Assembly (NCBI GenBank): GCA_009823505.1
Contig: VZQC01012261.1
Coordinates: 1,099,936 to 1,163,935 of the forward strand
Reading direction: 5' to 3'
Length of the DNA stretch: 64,000 nucleotides
From: Rhizomys pruinosus
Lineage: Eukaryota; Chordata; Mammalia; Rodentia; Spalacidae
Positions 43,950 through 54,350 of the stretch are shown piece by piece. The stretch's first letter is position 1. Each line of letters opens with the position of its first letter. Both the position numbers and the translations under genes were made by a program. Below the pieces are notes generated by a model. The model was given only the letters and a program-made list of their open reading frames with translations. It was not told where the DNA came from and made no database searches.

Positions 43950-45090
43950 AGGAGACAGTATAACAAGAGAATAAAGCCCTCAAATCCCCAAATAGACTCT
44001 CGCTCTCTAGAAACTATTGCCCAGGGATCCTACAGATGCTCAAACAATACAGGCCATGGCTCCTACTCTTGGTCACCTGCCAGAACATGATGGTAAGAGT
44101 CTATTGCTGAAGACACTATGTACATGAGCTGTAGAACATGAGAAGCAATCAAGCTGGTGCTGACTTCAGACCCTTGTCTTCACTGGCTGGCTTTCACAGT
44201 GCTGGAAGGTGCTATGCATGCTACTGGGAGGAAAAAATTATTAACAGTCTTACATGAATTCTGTGAAATACTACTGGCCTGGTACAAATATTATAGGAAA
44301 AACTAACTGTTCTCTAACTGAATTTAAGGTCTGCTTCATAGAATGGAGCCCATACCTGATGTTGATAACAGGCTTAGGAACCCAAGGCCAGATGGGTCAC
44401 AGGGCACAGGGGAGAACCCAATATTAGTTTTGGTTTTCTACTAAACAGTTATCATATTAGACTGACCTCAATGACATATTGGTATACCCATAGATTAACG
44501 CATCTCTCAATTCTCACCAGAGAAGCTTCCTTCTGCAGCAGATGATGATTAGCAAAGAAACCCACAACTGGCCAGTGTGGAGAAAACAGGAGGCTACAGA
44601 GTGCTTATCCCTGAACATGACATCTATCCAAACTTCTGCTTCCCAAGGCTCAGGGATCATTGCAGAAGAGGAAACAGAAAGATTTAAGAGCCAGAGGGCA
44701 TAGATGACCACAAAGAAACAGAGTTTTCCAGACAGCTTGTCAGTTACTCCTATGAACTCACAACAATAGTGAAAGCATGCTCAAGTTCCATGCAAAATCT
44801 CAGCAAAGACATGGGAAAGAGAACAAGAAACCCGAACCCAACCTAAGCAACATGGCTGCTAAGATGGGGAAGATAGTCCTGTTCAGGATTGAGACTCTTG
44901 GTAGGTAAACCAGCCTCCAACGGACCCACACAGAAGGACATTTGGGGAACACAAATTAGACACTATAGGCCTTAATATGCATTAATACAGTACATTAAAT
45001 TGGGTGTGGGCAGTAATGGGAGGTTCAGATAGGGTTGGTGATTGAAATATCATCAAATTACATTGTATGGAAATGGAAAATGTTTAATAA
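43950..45090 (+). mobile_element. L1 (Lx-type) 3' UTR with poly(A) end
   Basis: TATTGCCCAGGGATCCTACA, TGCCAGAACATGATGGTAAG, CTGGCTTTCACAGTGCTGGA, CCACAACTGGCCAGTGTGGA and a terminal AATAAAAAG run match the L1 3' UTR at 5.9-7.5 kb and, inverted, 57.3-59.1 kb. Old and 5'-truncated. Confidence 0.75.
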
Positions 45091-45418
45091 AAAGAAAACA
45101 AGGTGAACTTAGCCTTGCAAGGATTTTACTGGGAAAAATGGATAAAGAATTGAGAAAGATTAGGAAAACCATCAAACAATGACACAAATGATCATGAAAG
45201 AGAGAAAAAAGTAAATGTTGAAAATAATTCTTGAATTTCATGAAATTTAATGAAAATCCATTCTGGCTACAGAAGTGTCAGAGGAGGCCATGTCCAAGAG
45301 TTCCTGCGGCTCTTAGGAACTGACTCCTTCTCAAGACTGCAATGTGCAGAGATTGGCAAGTAGAAGCTCAAAGAAAACATAATTCCTTATCTCATTTTTA
45401 TTAATGCAAATGAAGCAG
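45091..45418. other. Unassigned sequence
   Basis: No recognised feature before the minisatellite. Confidence 0.5.
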
Positions 45419-45670
45419 TGCATCTCAGAGTGTGCTAGCTGAGCCTGTGCACATCTCAGAGTGTGTTAGCTAGGGCCTGTGTGCATCTCAGAGTGTGCTA
45501 GCTGGGCCTGTGTGCATCTCAGAGTGTGCTAGCTGGGCCTGTGTGCATCTCAGAGTGTGCTAGCTGGGCCTGTGTGCATCTCAGAGTGTGCTAGCTGGGC
45601 CTGTGTGCATCTCAGAGTGTGCTAAATGGGCCTGTGTGCATCTTAGATCATGTTAGCTGGGGCCTGCCCT
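45419..45670 (+). repeat. 31-bp minisatellite, ~8 copies
   Basis: GCATCTCAGAGTGTGCTAGC + TGGGCCTGTGT repeated. Central units are identical, outer units diverged (for example TTAGATCATG in the last), as expected of a living tandem array. Confidence 0.95.
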
Positions 45671-45689
45671 CAGCTAGTCTGTTAATTGG

Positions 45690-46055
45690 CTAATTTTCTT
45701 GTTGCTGTGACTGAGTACCTGACAGAAGCAACTTAAGGGCATCGAGGTGGATTTGGGCTCATGGTTCATGAGAGGAAAGGCATGGCAACTGGAACAACTT
45801 GATCCACAGTGGCTGGAGTTTTAGTATGGTTTGTTCTCGTGTTGGTAGATCAGAATGCAGAAAGAACAAAGCTGGATGTAGAGTTAAACCACAATCCTCA
45901 GAGACTAACCCCTGGTGACCTGTATTCCACAAGTAGCCCCCAGTGATCTGCACTCAGAACTGGCCTCCACAATCTCTCAAAGCAGTGCTACCATCTGGGA
46001 ACCAAGTGTTCAAACACATGAGACCTTTGGGCACAGTTCAAAATCAAACCACTGC
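45690..46055 (+). mobile_element. MaLR-like LTR or related rodent repeat
   Basis: TTGCTGTGACTGAGTACCTG, AAGCAACTTAAGGGCATCGA and, at the right, GGAACCAAGTGTTCAAACAC resemble the widespread rodent/MaLR LTR-type repeats. Ends are not precise, so class only. Confidence 0.45.
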
Positions 46056-46094
46056 TTGCCAAGAAAATTCTGTTTTAAATTTTCTTTCTTCTTT

Positions 46095-46550
46095 TTTTTA
46101 TGATTTCTCATTATAATATTAACTTTCATTTTCTGGTGCCTGATGATGTCAAATATCTTTTCTTTTTTTTTTTATTTTTAAATTATTTATTTCTTTATTT
46201 CTGTATGTGTATGAATGTCCTGTCTGCACGCAGGTGTGTGCACCCGTGTCGTGCAATGCCGCGGAGGTCAGAAGAGGGTCTCGGATTCCCCTGGAACTGG
46301 AGTTCTCCTGGAATTGGAGTTTCAGACGGTTCTCGGCCACCATGTGGGTGCTGGGGATCGAACCCGGGTCCTCTGCAAGAGCGGTCGGCGCTCTTAACCG
46401 CTAGGCCATCTCTCCAGCCCCTGATGTCAAATATCTTTTCAAGCAACTATTTGTTACCCACTCACCGTCTTTGGTGTATGTGCTATATCATGCATATCCC
46501 GATGATATCTTTTGCCAATCTTATAACTGACATTTTTTTAAGATGGCTAA
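46095..46550 (-). mobile_element. Old L1M fragment hosting a B2
   Basis: Antisense old L1 text (TTTCTCATTATAATATTAAC, GCCTGATGATGTCAAATATC) continues after the B2. Confidence 0.5.
46144..46440 (-). mobile_element. B2 SINE with perfect 19-bp target-site duplication
   Basis: Young antisense B2 (46,163-46,421) with the 17-bp duplication and GGTCGGCGCTCTTAACCG head. TGATGTCAAATATCTTTTC is present at 46,144-46,162 and 46,422-46,440. Confidence 0.97.
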
Positions 46551-46554
46551 ATTT

Positions 46555-47127
46555 TTTATTTTATTTTTAATTTATTTTTCACATAAAACAAAAATAAGTA
46601 TTTTTTAAAAAGGAATAAACACAAAATTTAAATAACAATCTTATAATTGTGTATTTTAGCAGAAAGTAGAACTATGAATATAGACTTTTTTGTCTTTATC
46701 TTTGTTTTTTATTATATATAGTTTTTGTACAAGATTATGTTACTAATCAAATCTAGACCCATGACCCTCCATCCCCCCACCCCACCAGAGTTCATGCATT
46801 CTGCCAAACATGATATTCATCTTTTTCTCAGTCTTTCTCAAAATTCTCAATGTGGAAGTTGACTGTTTTGAGCAGAAGTTCACTGTTTCAGTCAGTTCTT
46901 TGACGCAGTCTTTTCTGTTGTTGTTGTTGTTGTTTCCAATATGCATCATTCCCAACTACTTGGACAAAAGCTCAAGGGGCCATGCACAAGAAATACTTAC
47001 AACTAGGTAGTTAGCACTAGCATCCAGAGATAAGGGATACCATTCATTGTTTTTCTGGGACTGTGTTACTTGACTTAGTATCTTCTAGTTCCATCCATTT
47101 ACCTGCAAAGTTCATGATGTCATCTTT
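46555..47127 (-). mobile_element. L1 3' end fragment (3' UTR and ORF2 tail)
   Basis: Antisense 3' UTR (CCCACCCCACCAGAGTTCAT, TTTTTCTCAGTCTTTCTCAA, a TTG repeat near 46,918) followed by a short ORF2 end that stops at CATCTTTCTTTTTT, where another L1 tail begins. Confidence 0.7.
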
Positions 47128-48426
47128 CTTTTTTAAAATTTTTATTTGTTTATTTTTTTATTTGTTTATTTTTAAGGGATTCTACAATTATAAGAGAACA
47201 GTTATTTTCAGATCACATTGACTTTGTTTAGTTTGCCATACAATTAGGTAATTGGTGCTAGCATCCATAGATGAGGGATACCATTCATCATTTGTTTCTC
47301 CGGGACTGTGTTACTTCATTCAGCATGATATCTTCTAGCTCCATCCATTTACCTGTAAAGTTCATTATGTCATCTTTCTTTACCACTGCATAGAACTCCA
47401 CTGTGTAGATGTACCACATTTTCTCTATCCACTTTTCAGTTGAGAGTCACTTGGGTTGGTTCCAGCTCTTTGCTATTGTGAAGAGAGCTTCAATAAACTT
47501 GGCCGTGCATGTATCTCTGCGGTAAGATGAGTCTTGTGGGTATATACCCAGGAGTGGTATGGCTGGGTCAGGTGGCAAGTTCATTCCAAGTCTTCCAATG
47601 GTTCTCCACACTGATTTCCATAGTGGCTGTACAAGTTTACATTCCCACCAGTGGTGGATGAGTGTTCCCCTTTCCCCACAACCTCTCCAGCACTTGGTAT
47701 CATTTGTTTTCTTGATCCTAGCCAGTCTTATTGGAGTGAGATGATATCTTAAAGTGTTTTAATTTGCATTTCCTTAATTATTAGCAACGTTGAACACTTC
47801 TTAAGATATTTCTCAGCCATCTCTATTTCCTCACTTGTGAAGCATCTGTTCAGCTCTTCGCTCCATCTTTTGAGTGGGTTGTTTGGTCATTTGTTTTCTT
47901 TCTTCTTTGTTTTTTGAGTAGTTTATATACTCTGGAAATCAATGCTTTGTCAGATATATCTGCAGTGAAGGTTTCCTCCCAGTCTGTGGGATTTCTCTTC
48001 ACTTCCTTGATTGTTTCTTTTGATGTACAGAAGCTATTGTGTTTAATGAGGTCCCATTTGTCAATTGTTGATCTTATTTCTTGTGCAACCACTGTCTGAT
48101 TTAGGAAGTCTTTTCTTACCCCTATGTCTTGTAGTCTGCTGCCAAGTTTTTCTTCTATCATCTTCAGAGTTTTGGGTTTCACTTTGAGGTCTTTGATCTA
48201 CCTGGAGTTGACTTTTGTACAGGGCGAGAGGTAGGGGTTTAATTTCATTCTTCTACAAGTGGCGATCCAGTTTTGCCAACACCACTTGCTGAAGATGCTG
48301 TCTTTCCTCCATTGTGTCTTCTTGGCCCCCTTGTCAAATATGAGGTGGCTGAAATTGTATGTGCTCAAGTTTGGATCTTCAGTTTTATTCCATTGGTCAA
48401 CAGGTCTGTTTTTGTGCCAGTACCAG

Positions 48427-48427
48427 N
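48427..48427. other. Single-N assembly join inside L1
   Basis: Left of it ORF2 text stops at GTGCCAGTACCAG; right of it ORF2 restarts at a position already seen at 47,505 (GATGAGTCTTGTGGGTATAT in both). The order of L1 segments is therefore broken exactly at the N. Confidence 0.85.
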
Positions 48428-48717
48428 GTGCACGTATTTCTGCAGTAAGATGAGTCTTGTGGGTATATACCCAGGAGTGGTATGACTGGGTCAAATGGCA
48501 AGCTCATTTTGAGTCTTCCAAGGGTTCTCCACCTTGCTTTCCATAGTGGCTGTACAAGTTTACATTCCCACCACCAATGGATGAGTGTACTCCTTTCCCC
48601 ACAACCTCTCCAGCACTTGTTATCGTTCGTTTTCTTGATCCTGGCCAACCTTACAGAGTGAGATGATATCTTAGAATGGTCTTAATTTGCATTTCCCTAA
48701 TTATTAGTGACGTTGAA
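48428..48717 (-). mobile_element. Duplicated L1 ORF2 C-terminal segment
   Basis: Repeats the 47,505-47,790 segment with scattered differences (CCACCAATGGATGAGTGTAC against CCACCAGTGGTGGATGAGTG), ends at GTGACGTTGAACC, then a B2. Either a second L1 or an assembly misjoin. Confidence 0.75.
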
Positions 48718-48958
48718 CCTTTTTTTTATTATTTATTTTTGTATGTGTATGAATGTATTGTTTGCATGCAGGTCTGTGCACCCGTGTCGTGCAATGCCGC
48801 GGAGGTCAGAAGAGGGTCTCAGATTCCCCTGGAACTGGAGTTCTCCTGGAATTGGAGTTACAGACGGTTCTTAGCCACCATGTGGGTGCTGGGGATCGAA
48901 CCCGGGTCCTCTGCAAGAGCGTCGGTGCTCTTAACCGCTAGGCTATCTCTCCAGCCCC
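48718..48958 (-). mobile_element. B2 SINE, young subfamily, no matching target-site duplication
   Basis: Full antisense B2 with the 17-bp duplication. Flanks (GTGACGTTGAACC and CTAGAGATCCCCC) share no duplication, and the L1 sequence on the two sides is not contiguous, unlike the other young B2s here. Confidence 0.9.
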
Positions 48959-51599
48959 CTAGAGATCCCCCTTTTATTGCTCTTCACTCAGGGCTACTTT
49001 GGCTATTTGAGGTCTTTTATTTTTCCATATGAAATTAAGGACTTTTTTTCCAAGCTTGTGAAGAAACTCGGGGATTTTAATTGGGATTGCATTGAATCTG
49101 CATATTAGTTTGGGTAGAATGGACATTTTTACTATGTTAGTTTTCCCAATCCATGAGCATGGGAGGCCTTTCCATCTTCTTATGTCTTCTTCAATTTCCA
49201 TCTTTAGGGGTTTAAAGCTTTTTGGTGAGTTTTTTTGTAGAGCTCTTTGGTGTCTTTGGTTAGGTTTGTTCCTAGGTATTTTATTGTTTTTGAGGCTATC
49301 GTGAGAGGGAAGTTTTCCTTGAATTCCTTCTTTAGTTGCTTGTTGACGGTGTAAAAGAAGGCTACTGATTTTTCTAGGTTAATTTTGTATCCCACCACTT
49401 TGCTGAAACTCTTAATCATTTCTAGGAGGTTTCTGGTGGAGTTTTTAGCATCCGTGAGGTATACAATCATATCCTCAGCAAAAAGGGAGAGCTTGACTTC
49501 TTCTTTTCCAATTAGTACTCCTTTAATTTCTTTTTCTTGCCTTATTGCTCTGGCAAGTGTTTCAAGCACTATATTGAAGAGGAGTGGTGACAGGGGCAGA
49601 CTTGCCAAGTGCCTACCTTTAAGGGGAATGCATCTGTCTCTTCTCCATTTCGGATGATATTGGCTGTGGGTTTCCTGTATATGGCTTTGATTGCATTGAG
49701 GAATGATCCCTCCAAACCAATTCCCTCTAGGACTTTAAGCATAAAGGGATGCTAGATTTTGTCAAAGGCATTTTCTAAATCAATTGAGATGATCATGTGG
49801 TTTTGTCTTTCAGTCCATTTATGTGTTTTTTGATATTTATTGATTTTCATATGTTGAACCATCCCTGCATCTCTGGTATGAATCCAACTTGGTCATGATG
49901 GATGATCTTTTTGATGTAGGTCTGTATGCGGTTTGCAAGTATTTTCTTGAGAATTTTTGTATCTGTGTTCATTAATGAGATGGGTCTATAGTTCTCCTTT
50001 TTGGTTGTATCATTGCCTGGTTTTGGTATTAGAGTGATACTGCCTTCATAGAAGGAATTTGGGAGATTTCCCTCTGCTTGAATCCTTCTGAACAATTTGT
50101 ATAATGGTTGTAAGTCTTTTTGAAATGTTTTATAGAATTCTGCAATGAAACCATCTGGGCCTGAGCTTTTATTTAGTTGGGAGGTTTCTTATTACATCTT
50201 CAATTTTTTCATATATTATGGGTCTGTTTAAGCTGTTGATCTCCTCTTGGTTAAGCTTTGGTGATTCCCAGGATTTCAGATATTCATCCATTTCTTCTAG
50301 GTTTTCAAACTTAGTAGAGTATAGGTTTTTGAAGTATTCCCATATGACTGTCTGGATCTTTTCATTGTCTGTTGTGATGTTTCCCTTTTCATCACAAATT
50401 CTATTGATTTGGAGTTGCTCTTTCTTTTGGTTAACTGGGCTAGAGGTCTTGTCTATCTTGTTTATTCTCTCAAAGAGCCAACTTTTGGATTCATTGATTT
50501 TTTTTTTGTATTGTTTTCTTTGTTTCTATTTCATTCATTTCTGCTCTGATTTTTGTTATTTCTTCCTGTCTGTTGCATTTAGGGTTCATTTGTTGTTGTC
50601 TGTCAAGTGTTTTTAGCTGCAGCTTTAGATCGTTCACTTGTGCTCTTTCTGTTTTTCGATGTAGGCACTCAGGGCTATAAACTTCCCTCTTAGGACTGCT
50701 TTTAGTATCCCACAGGTTTTGTTGTATTGTACTATTATTGTCATTCAATTCCAGGAATGCTTTTATTTCTTTCTTTATTTCTTCCTTGACCCAGTCATTA
50801 TTCAGGAGAGTGTTGTTTAGTCTCCATGTGTTTTTGTAGATAGTACTTATCCTGGTGTTGATATTGAGCTTTATTGCACTGTGGTCTGATAGAATGCATA
50901 AAATTGTTTCAATTTTTTTGTATTTGTTGAGGTTTTTTCTGTGTCCCAGTATGTGGTCAATTTTGGAGAATGTTCCATGGGCTGCTGAGTAGAAACTGTA
51001 TTCTCTGGTATTTGGGTGAAATATTCAGTAGATGTCCATGAAGTCCATTTGGTGTATAATATCATTCAATTCAGATGTCTCTCTGTTTATTCTTTGTCCA
51101 GTCAGTATGTTCAGAGGACTTAGTGGGGTATTGAAGTCCCCTACTATGAGTGTGCTGGGGCTAATCTGTGCCTTGATGACCTAGAGAATTGTCTGTATAA
51201 AGTTTGGTGCACCAGAGTTTGATGCATATATATTCATGATTGTGAAATCTTCATGGTCAATTGTTCCTTTGATAAAGATGTAATGGCCTTCTTTTTCTCT
51301 TCTGATTTCTTTTATTTTGAAGTCTATTTTGTCTGATATTAAAATAGCAACACCTGCTTTCTTTTTGGTACCATTTGCTTGGAATATTTTTTTCCATCCC
51401 TTCACTTTAAGGTGGTGCCTGTCCTTGAAGGTAAGATGTGTTTCTTGTAGACAGCATATCGATGGATTCTGTTTCCTAATCCAGTCTCCCAGTCTATGTC
51501 TTTTGATTGGGGATGTTTCGTCACACATTACTATATTGTAAGCGATTATAACCTATTGAAAGTTATGCATTACCACCTTCCTTACACATTTATCAATTG

Positions 51600-52763
51600 C
51601 ATTTTTCAGTCTCGGGTTTCTACTTCTGCGTTATATGTTTTTTCTTAGTTTCTCTTTTAGGTGCGTTGGGGATAGTTGTTCACTCGTCTGTCTTTGAATT
51701 TGCTTCAAGTATTGTCTGAAGGTTGGTTGGTTTTCAGACATGAATTATTTCTCCTCATCCTTGTTGTATGTCATGAAAAACTATTTCTCTGCCCTTCACC
51801 CCCGTCATAAACTCTGGACATTTTTGCTGGGCTTATTAGTAACCTGTGGTGTGGCATACTTTGTCCTTTTCAACACTGGGAATTGCTGTTGCTCATGTGC
51901 TTCTCCTTTCTCTGCATGGATGTGCTGAGAATGTCAGTTAATTCTGATAGGATTTCCCCTTATATGTAAACTTCATTGTTTTTCCTCTTGTCGGCTTTCA
52001 AAATTGTGTCTTTGTTGGGTTCTAACGTTTTAACCCTAAAATGTGGCATGGGGTAGTTTCTTTTTGATCTTGTCTTTTGCATTTCTATGCTACTTTCCAT
52101 GTATTTTGTTTATGGGTTGTCTTTTTTTAGTTGTCGTGGGAAATTTTCATCTATTATTCGGTTGAAGATTCTGATCAATACCACTTTCTTGGGATCTCTC
52201 TCCTCCTCTTATTCCTATGATTGCCAGATGGTTGATCTTTTCATAGTGTCCATATTCCTGGTTGTTCCACTTGTGTTTTAAAATTTTTCATAACCTTACT
52301 TGAGCTTTTTAAATGTTCCTCTGTTGTTTTTCCAGGTCTGATATTCTTTGTTCTGCTTCCTCCATTCTATTTCTGAGGCTTTTTCCATTCCTTTCCTCTT
52401 GATTGGATGAGTGTTCTATTTCCTTTTTCATTTCATCCTGTGATTTCTTTAGTATTTCCACTTCCTTTTGGAGCTTCTCACTCTCTTCCTGTAGCTCCTT
52501 GCTTCACTGATTGATTTCTTTTTTCAGTGTTTCCACTTCCTCTAGGTCTTTCTTTAATTTTTCATTCTCTCTCCTTAGTTCTCTGACTTGTTCTTTATAT
52601 TCTTTGATTTCTTTGAATGTTTCTGCAATTGTTCCTTTAAGATCTGTGTCCTGGGCCATCCCCAGGGGGATCCCACTGTAGGAATCTCCCACAGGTTGGT
52701 AGAGCTTGGTGTGGAATTATCCTGCACGTTTCCCATGTTGTCCCTTTGTTCTGTCCCTGGCAT
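51600..52763 (-). pseudogene. L1 ORF1, frameshifted
   Basis: The N-terminus begins near 52,763 and shifts frame near 52,690, where the frame continues as GMAQDTDLKGTIAETFKEIK, aligned with AQDTDLK-like text of ORF1 at 2.2 kb. Then coiled coil, then an RRM-like start near 52,270, after which stops and indels accumulate. The C-terminal domain (SPAKMS near 51,830) is barely recognisable. Not functional. Confidence 0.75.
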
Positions 52764-52769
52764 GTGGAT

Positions 52770-53480
52770 TTCCCTTTTTGCCTATATCCCAATTGGAATC
52801 ACAAATGTCTCTTCACTGTGTTGAAGGCTTGCTTTGCTTGCCTCCTTCAGATGCCCTTTTTTCCCCCTCCTTGTTTATGGAGTGTTGACTTGTCTAGGTT
52901 TCAGGCTTTCAATTTTGTTTATATATTGGAGGTCTAACTCATTCTTCCCTTTCTGTTCTGAAGATTCTCCAAAAAATCCACCTGGACACTCCCTCAGCAG
53001 TTCCAGTTGGCCGGGGCAGTGGGGGGCGGGGGGATAAGCCTGTGTTACTCTTCAGGTGGTCCTGGGAAATCCCAATCTAAGCTCTGTGCACTTAAGTCTC
53101 ACAGTGGCAATAGGCCCACCTTTAATACCAGGTAGCAGTAAGAGACTCTGCCCAGACAGCCACACCAGCCAATGATTTAACAGGCCCACCTTTACTACCA
53201 GCTAGCAGGGCAACTCCGCCACAACAGCCACAACAGCCAACGATTTAACAGGCCCACCTTTAATACCAGCTAGCAGGTGACTCTGCCACACCAGCCACAC
53301 CAGCCAATGATTTAGCTATCCAACAAATCAACAAAACAATTATCCAACAACCCAGAGATAGATCTTTCCAACAATCCACCTGGCTGAAGCACCTGGCTCC
53401 TTCCTGTGCTTCACGTGGTCCTGGGAAGCCCTTGATCTAAGCTCTGCACTCTCAAGTCTCCATGAACATAGACTTTTTGT
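52770..53480 (-). promoter_or_regulatory. L1 5' UTR with tandem monomers
   Basis: A ~358-bp unit is present once fully and once partly: TGGTCCTGGGAA is at 53,057 and again at 53,415, with CTAAGCTCTG following both. Inside it a ~70-bp subunit (AGGCCCACCTTTAATACCAG ... CAGCCAATGATTTAAC) occurs three times at 53,112-53,316. Monomer arrays are the promoter form known for mouse L1. Confidence 0.7.
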
Positions 53481-53489
53481 AACCACATT

Positions 53490-54160
53490 AAAAAACTTTA
53501 TTTTTTCTCTATCCTTTTTTTATTGAAGTTTTGTGTATTTCATACAATATTTCTTAATCAAGTCTAGATCCAGTTCCCTTTTCTTGCCCCCTCCCTGCCA
53601 GTGCTCATGCATTCCCCCATACATGTCTTTCATCTTTTCTTGGTCTTTTTTAAAATTTTTGATGCTGAAGTTTACTGTTTTGGGCATAAGTTTACTGTTT
53701 CAGTCAGTTCTTTGACCCAGTCTTTTTGTTGTTGTTTTCCCTTCCAATTTATATCATTCCAAAATGTGCCTATATTGATGCTGCAGATATACCAAAATTA
53801 TGACCTCTGAAAATAAACTCTAGGTTAATTCTAAATCATGTTTAGGGTTTCCCATTATGATAACAGGATTGTATGCAGGTGAAGAAACAATGTTACTTTA
53901 CTTTCCTACATTATAAAGCAAGTTGATGAGTAACATCAGGTATTATATTTACTAAAAAACAAAGAAGTAAACAGGAATTATTCAGTTTGCGTTCAAAAGA
54001 GAATTGGTGCTAGCATCCACAAATGAGGGACACTATACATTGTTTGTTTTTCTGGGACTGTGTTACTTCACTTAGTATAATGGCTTCGAGTTCCATCCAT
54101 TTACCTGAAAAGTTCATGATGTCATCTTTCTTTACCACTACATAGAATTCCATTATGTTT
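53490..54160 (-). mobile_element. L1 3' UTR and ORF2 tail fragment
   Basis: Antisense: GCTCATGCATTCCCCCATAC, TTTTCTTGGTCTTTTTTAAA, a TTGTTGTT run, CTGAAAATAAACTCTAGGTT, then ORF2 end (GCATCCACAAATGAGGGACA to CATAGAATTCCATTATG). Parallel to 16.26-16.85 and 46.7-47.1 kb. Confidence 0.7.
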
Positions 54161-54350
54161 ATGAAAAATGTTTGGCCTACTCGTATGTAAGTGCACCCAT
54201 GTGTGCAATGCTCCTGGAGGCCAGAAGAAAGTGTCTGTCTGATCCCCTGGATCTGGAGTTACTGACAGTTCTTAGTTGGCATGTGGATGCTGGGAACTGA
54301 ACCCAGGTGCTCTGCAAAAGTAAGGAGTTCTCTTAACCATTGAGCCTTCA
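54161..54350 (-). mobile_element. Decayed B2 SINE
   Basis: GTAAGTGCACCCATGTGTGC, CTGGATCTGGAGTTACTGAC, CTGGGAACTGAACCCAGGTG, TCTTAACCATTGAGCCTTC in antisense order. Confidence 0.8.

Larger units (their letters stand above)
47250..51590 (-). pseudogene. L1 ORF2 (endonuclease / reverse transcriptase), inactive
   Basis: The endonuclease opens at 51,528 with LQETHL (catalytic Glu), NIYASN and GDFNT motifs and SDHSAIKLN near 50,880, but carries in-frame stops near 51,180 and 51,030. Reverse transcriptase motifs are legible: YRPISLMN and [12 protein letters not shown] (50,095-49,847), [12 protein letters not shown] and the active-site block (49,608-49,204). The catalytic block reads FAED rather than FADD. 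The C-terminus (48,182-47,850 and 47,500-47,250) is in pieces. It would encode target-primed reverse transcription if intact. Confidence 0.85.
47128..53480 (-). mobile_element. Near full-length L1, inactive, with monomeric 5' UTR
   Basis: In sense order: 5' UTR with tandem units (53,480 to ~52,770), ORF1 (~52,763 to ~51,600), ORF2 (~51,590 to ~47,250), short 3' UTR and an A-rich tail (47,128-47,170). Frameshifts and stops in both ORFs. It contains a single-N join at 48,427 and, next to it, an out-of-order repeat of ORF2 C-terminus plus a B2 (48,428-48,958). This is the most complete L1 in the window. Confidence 0.85.
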
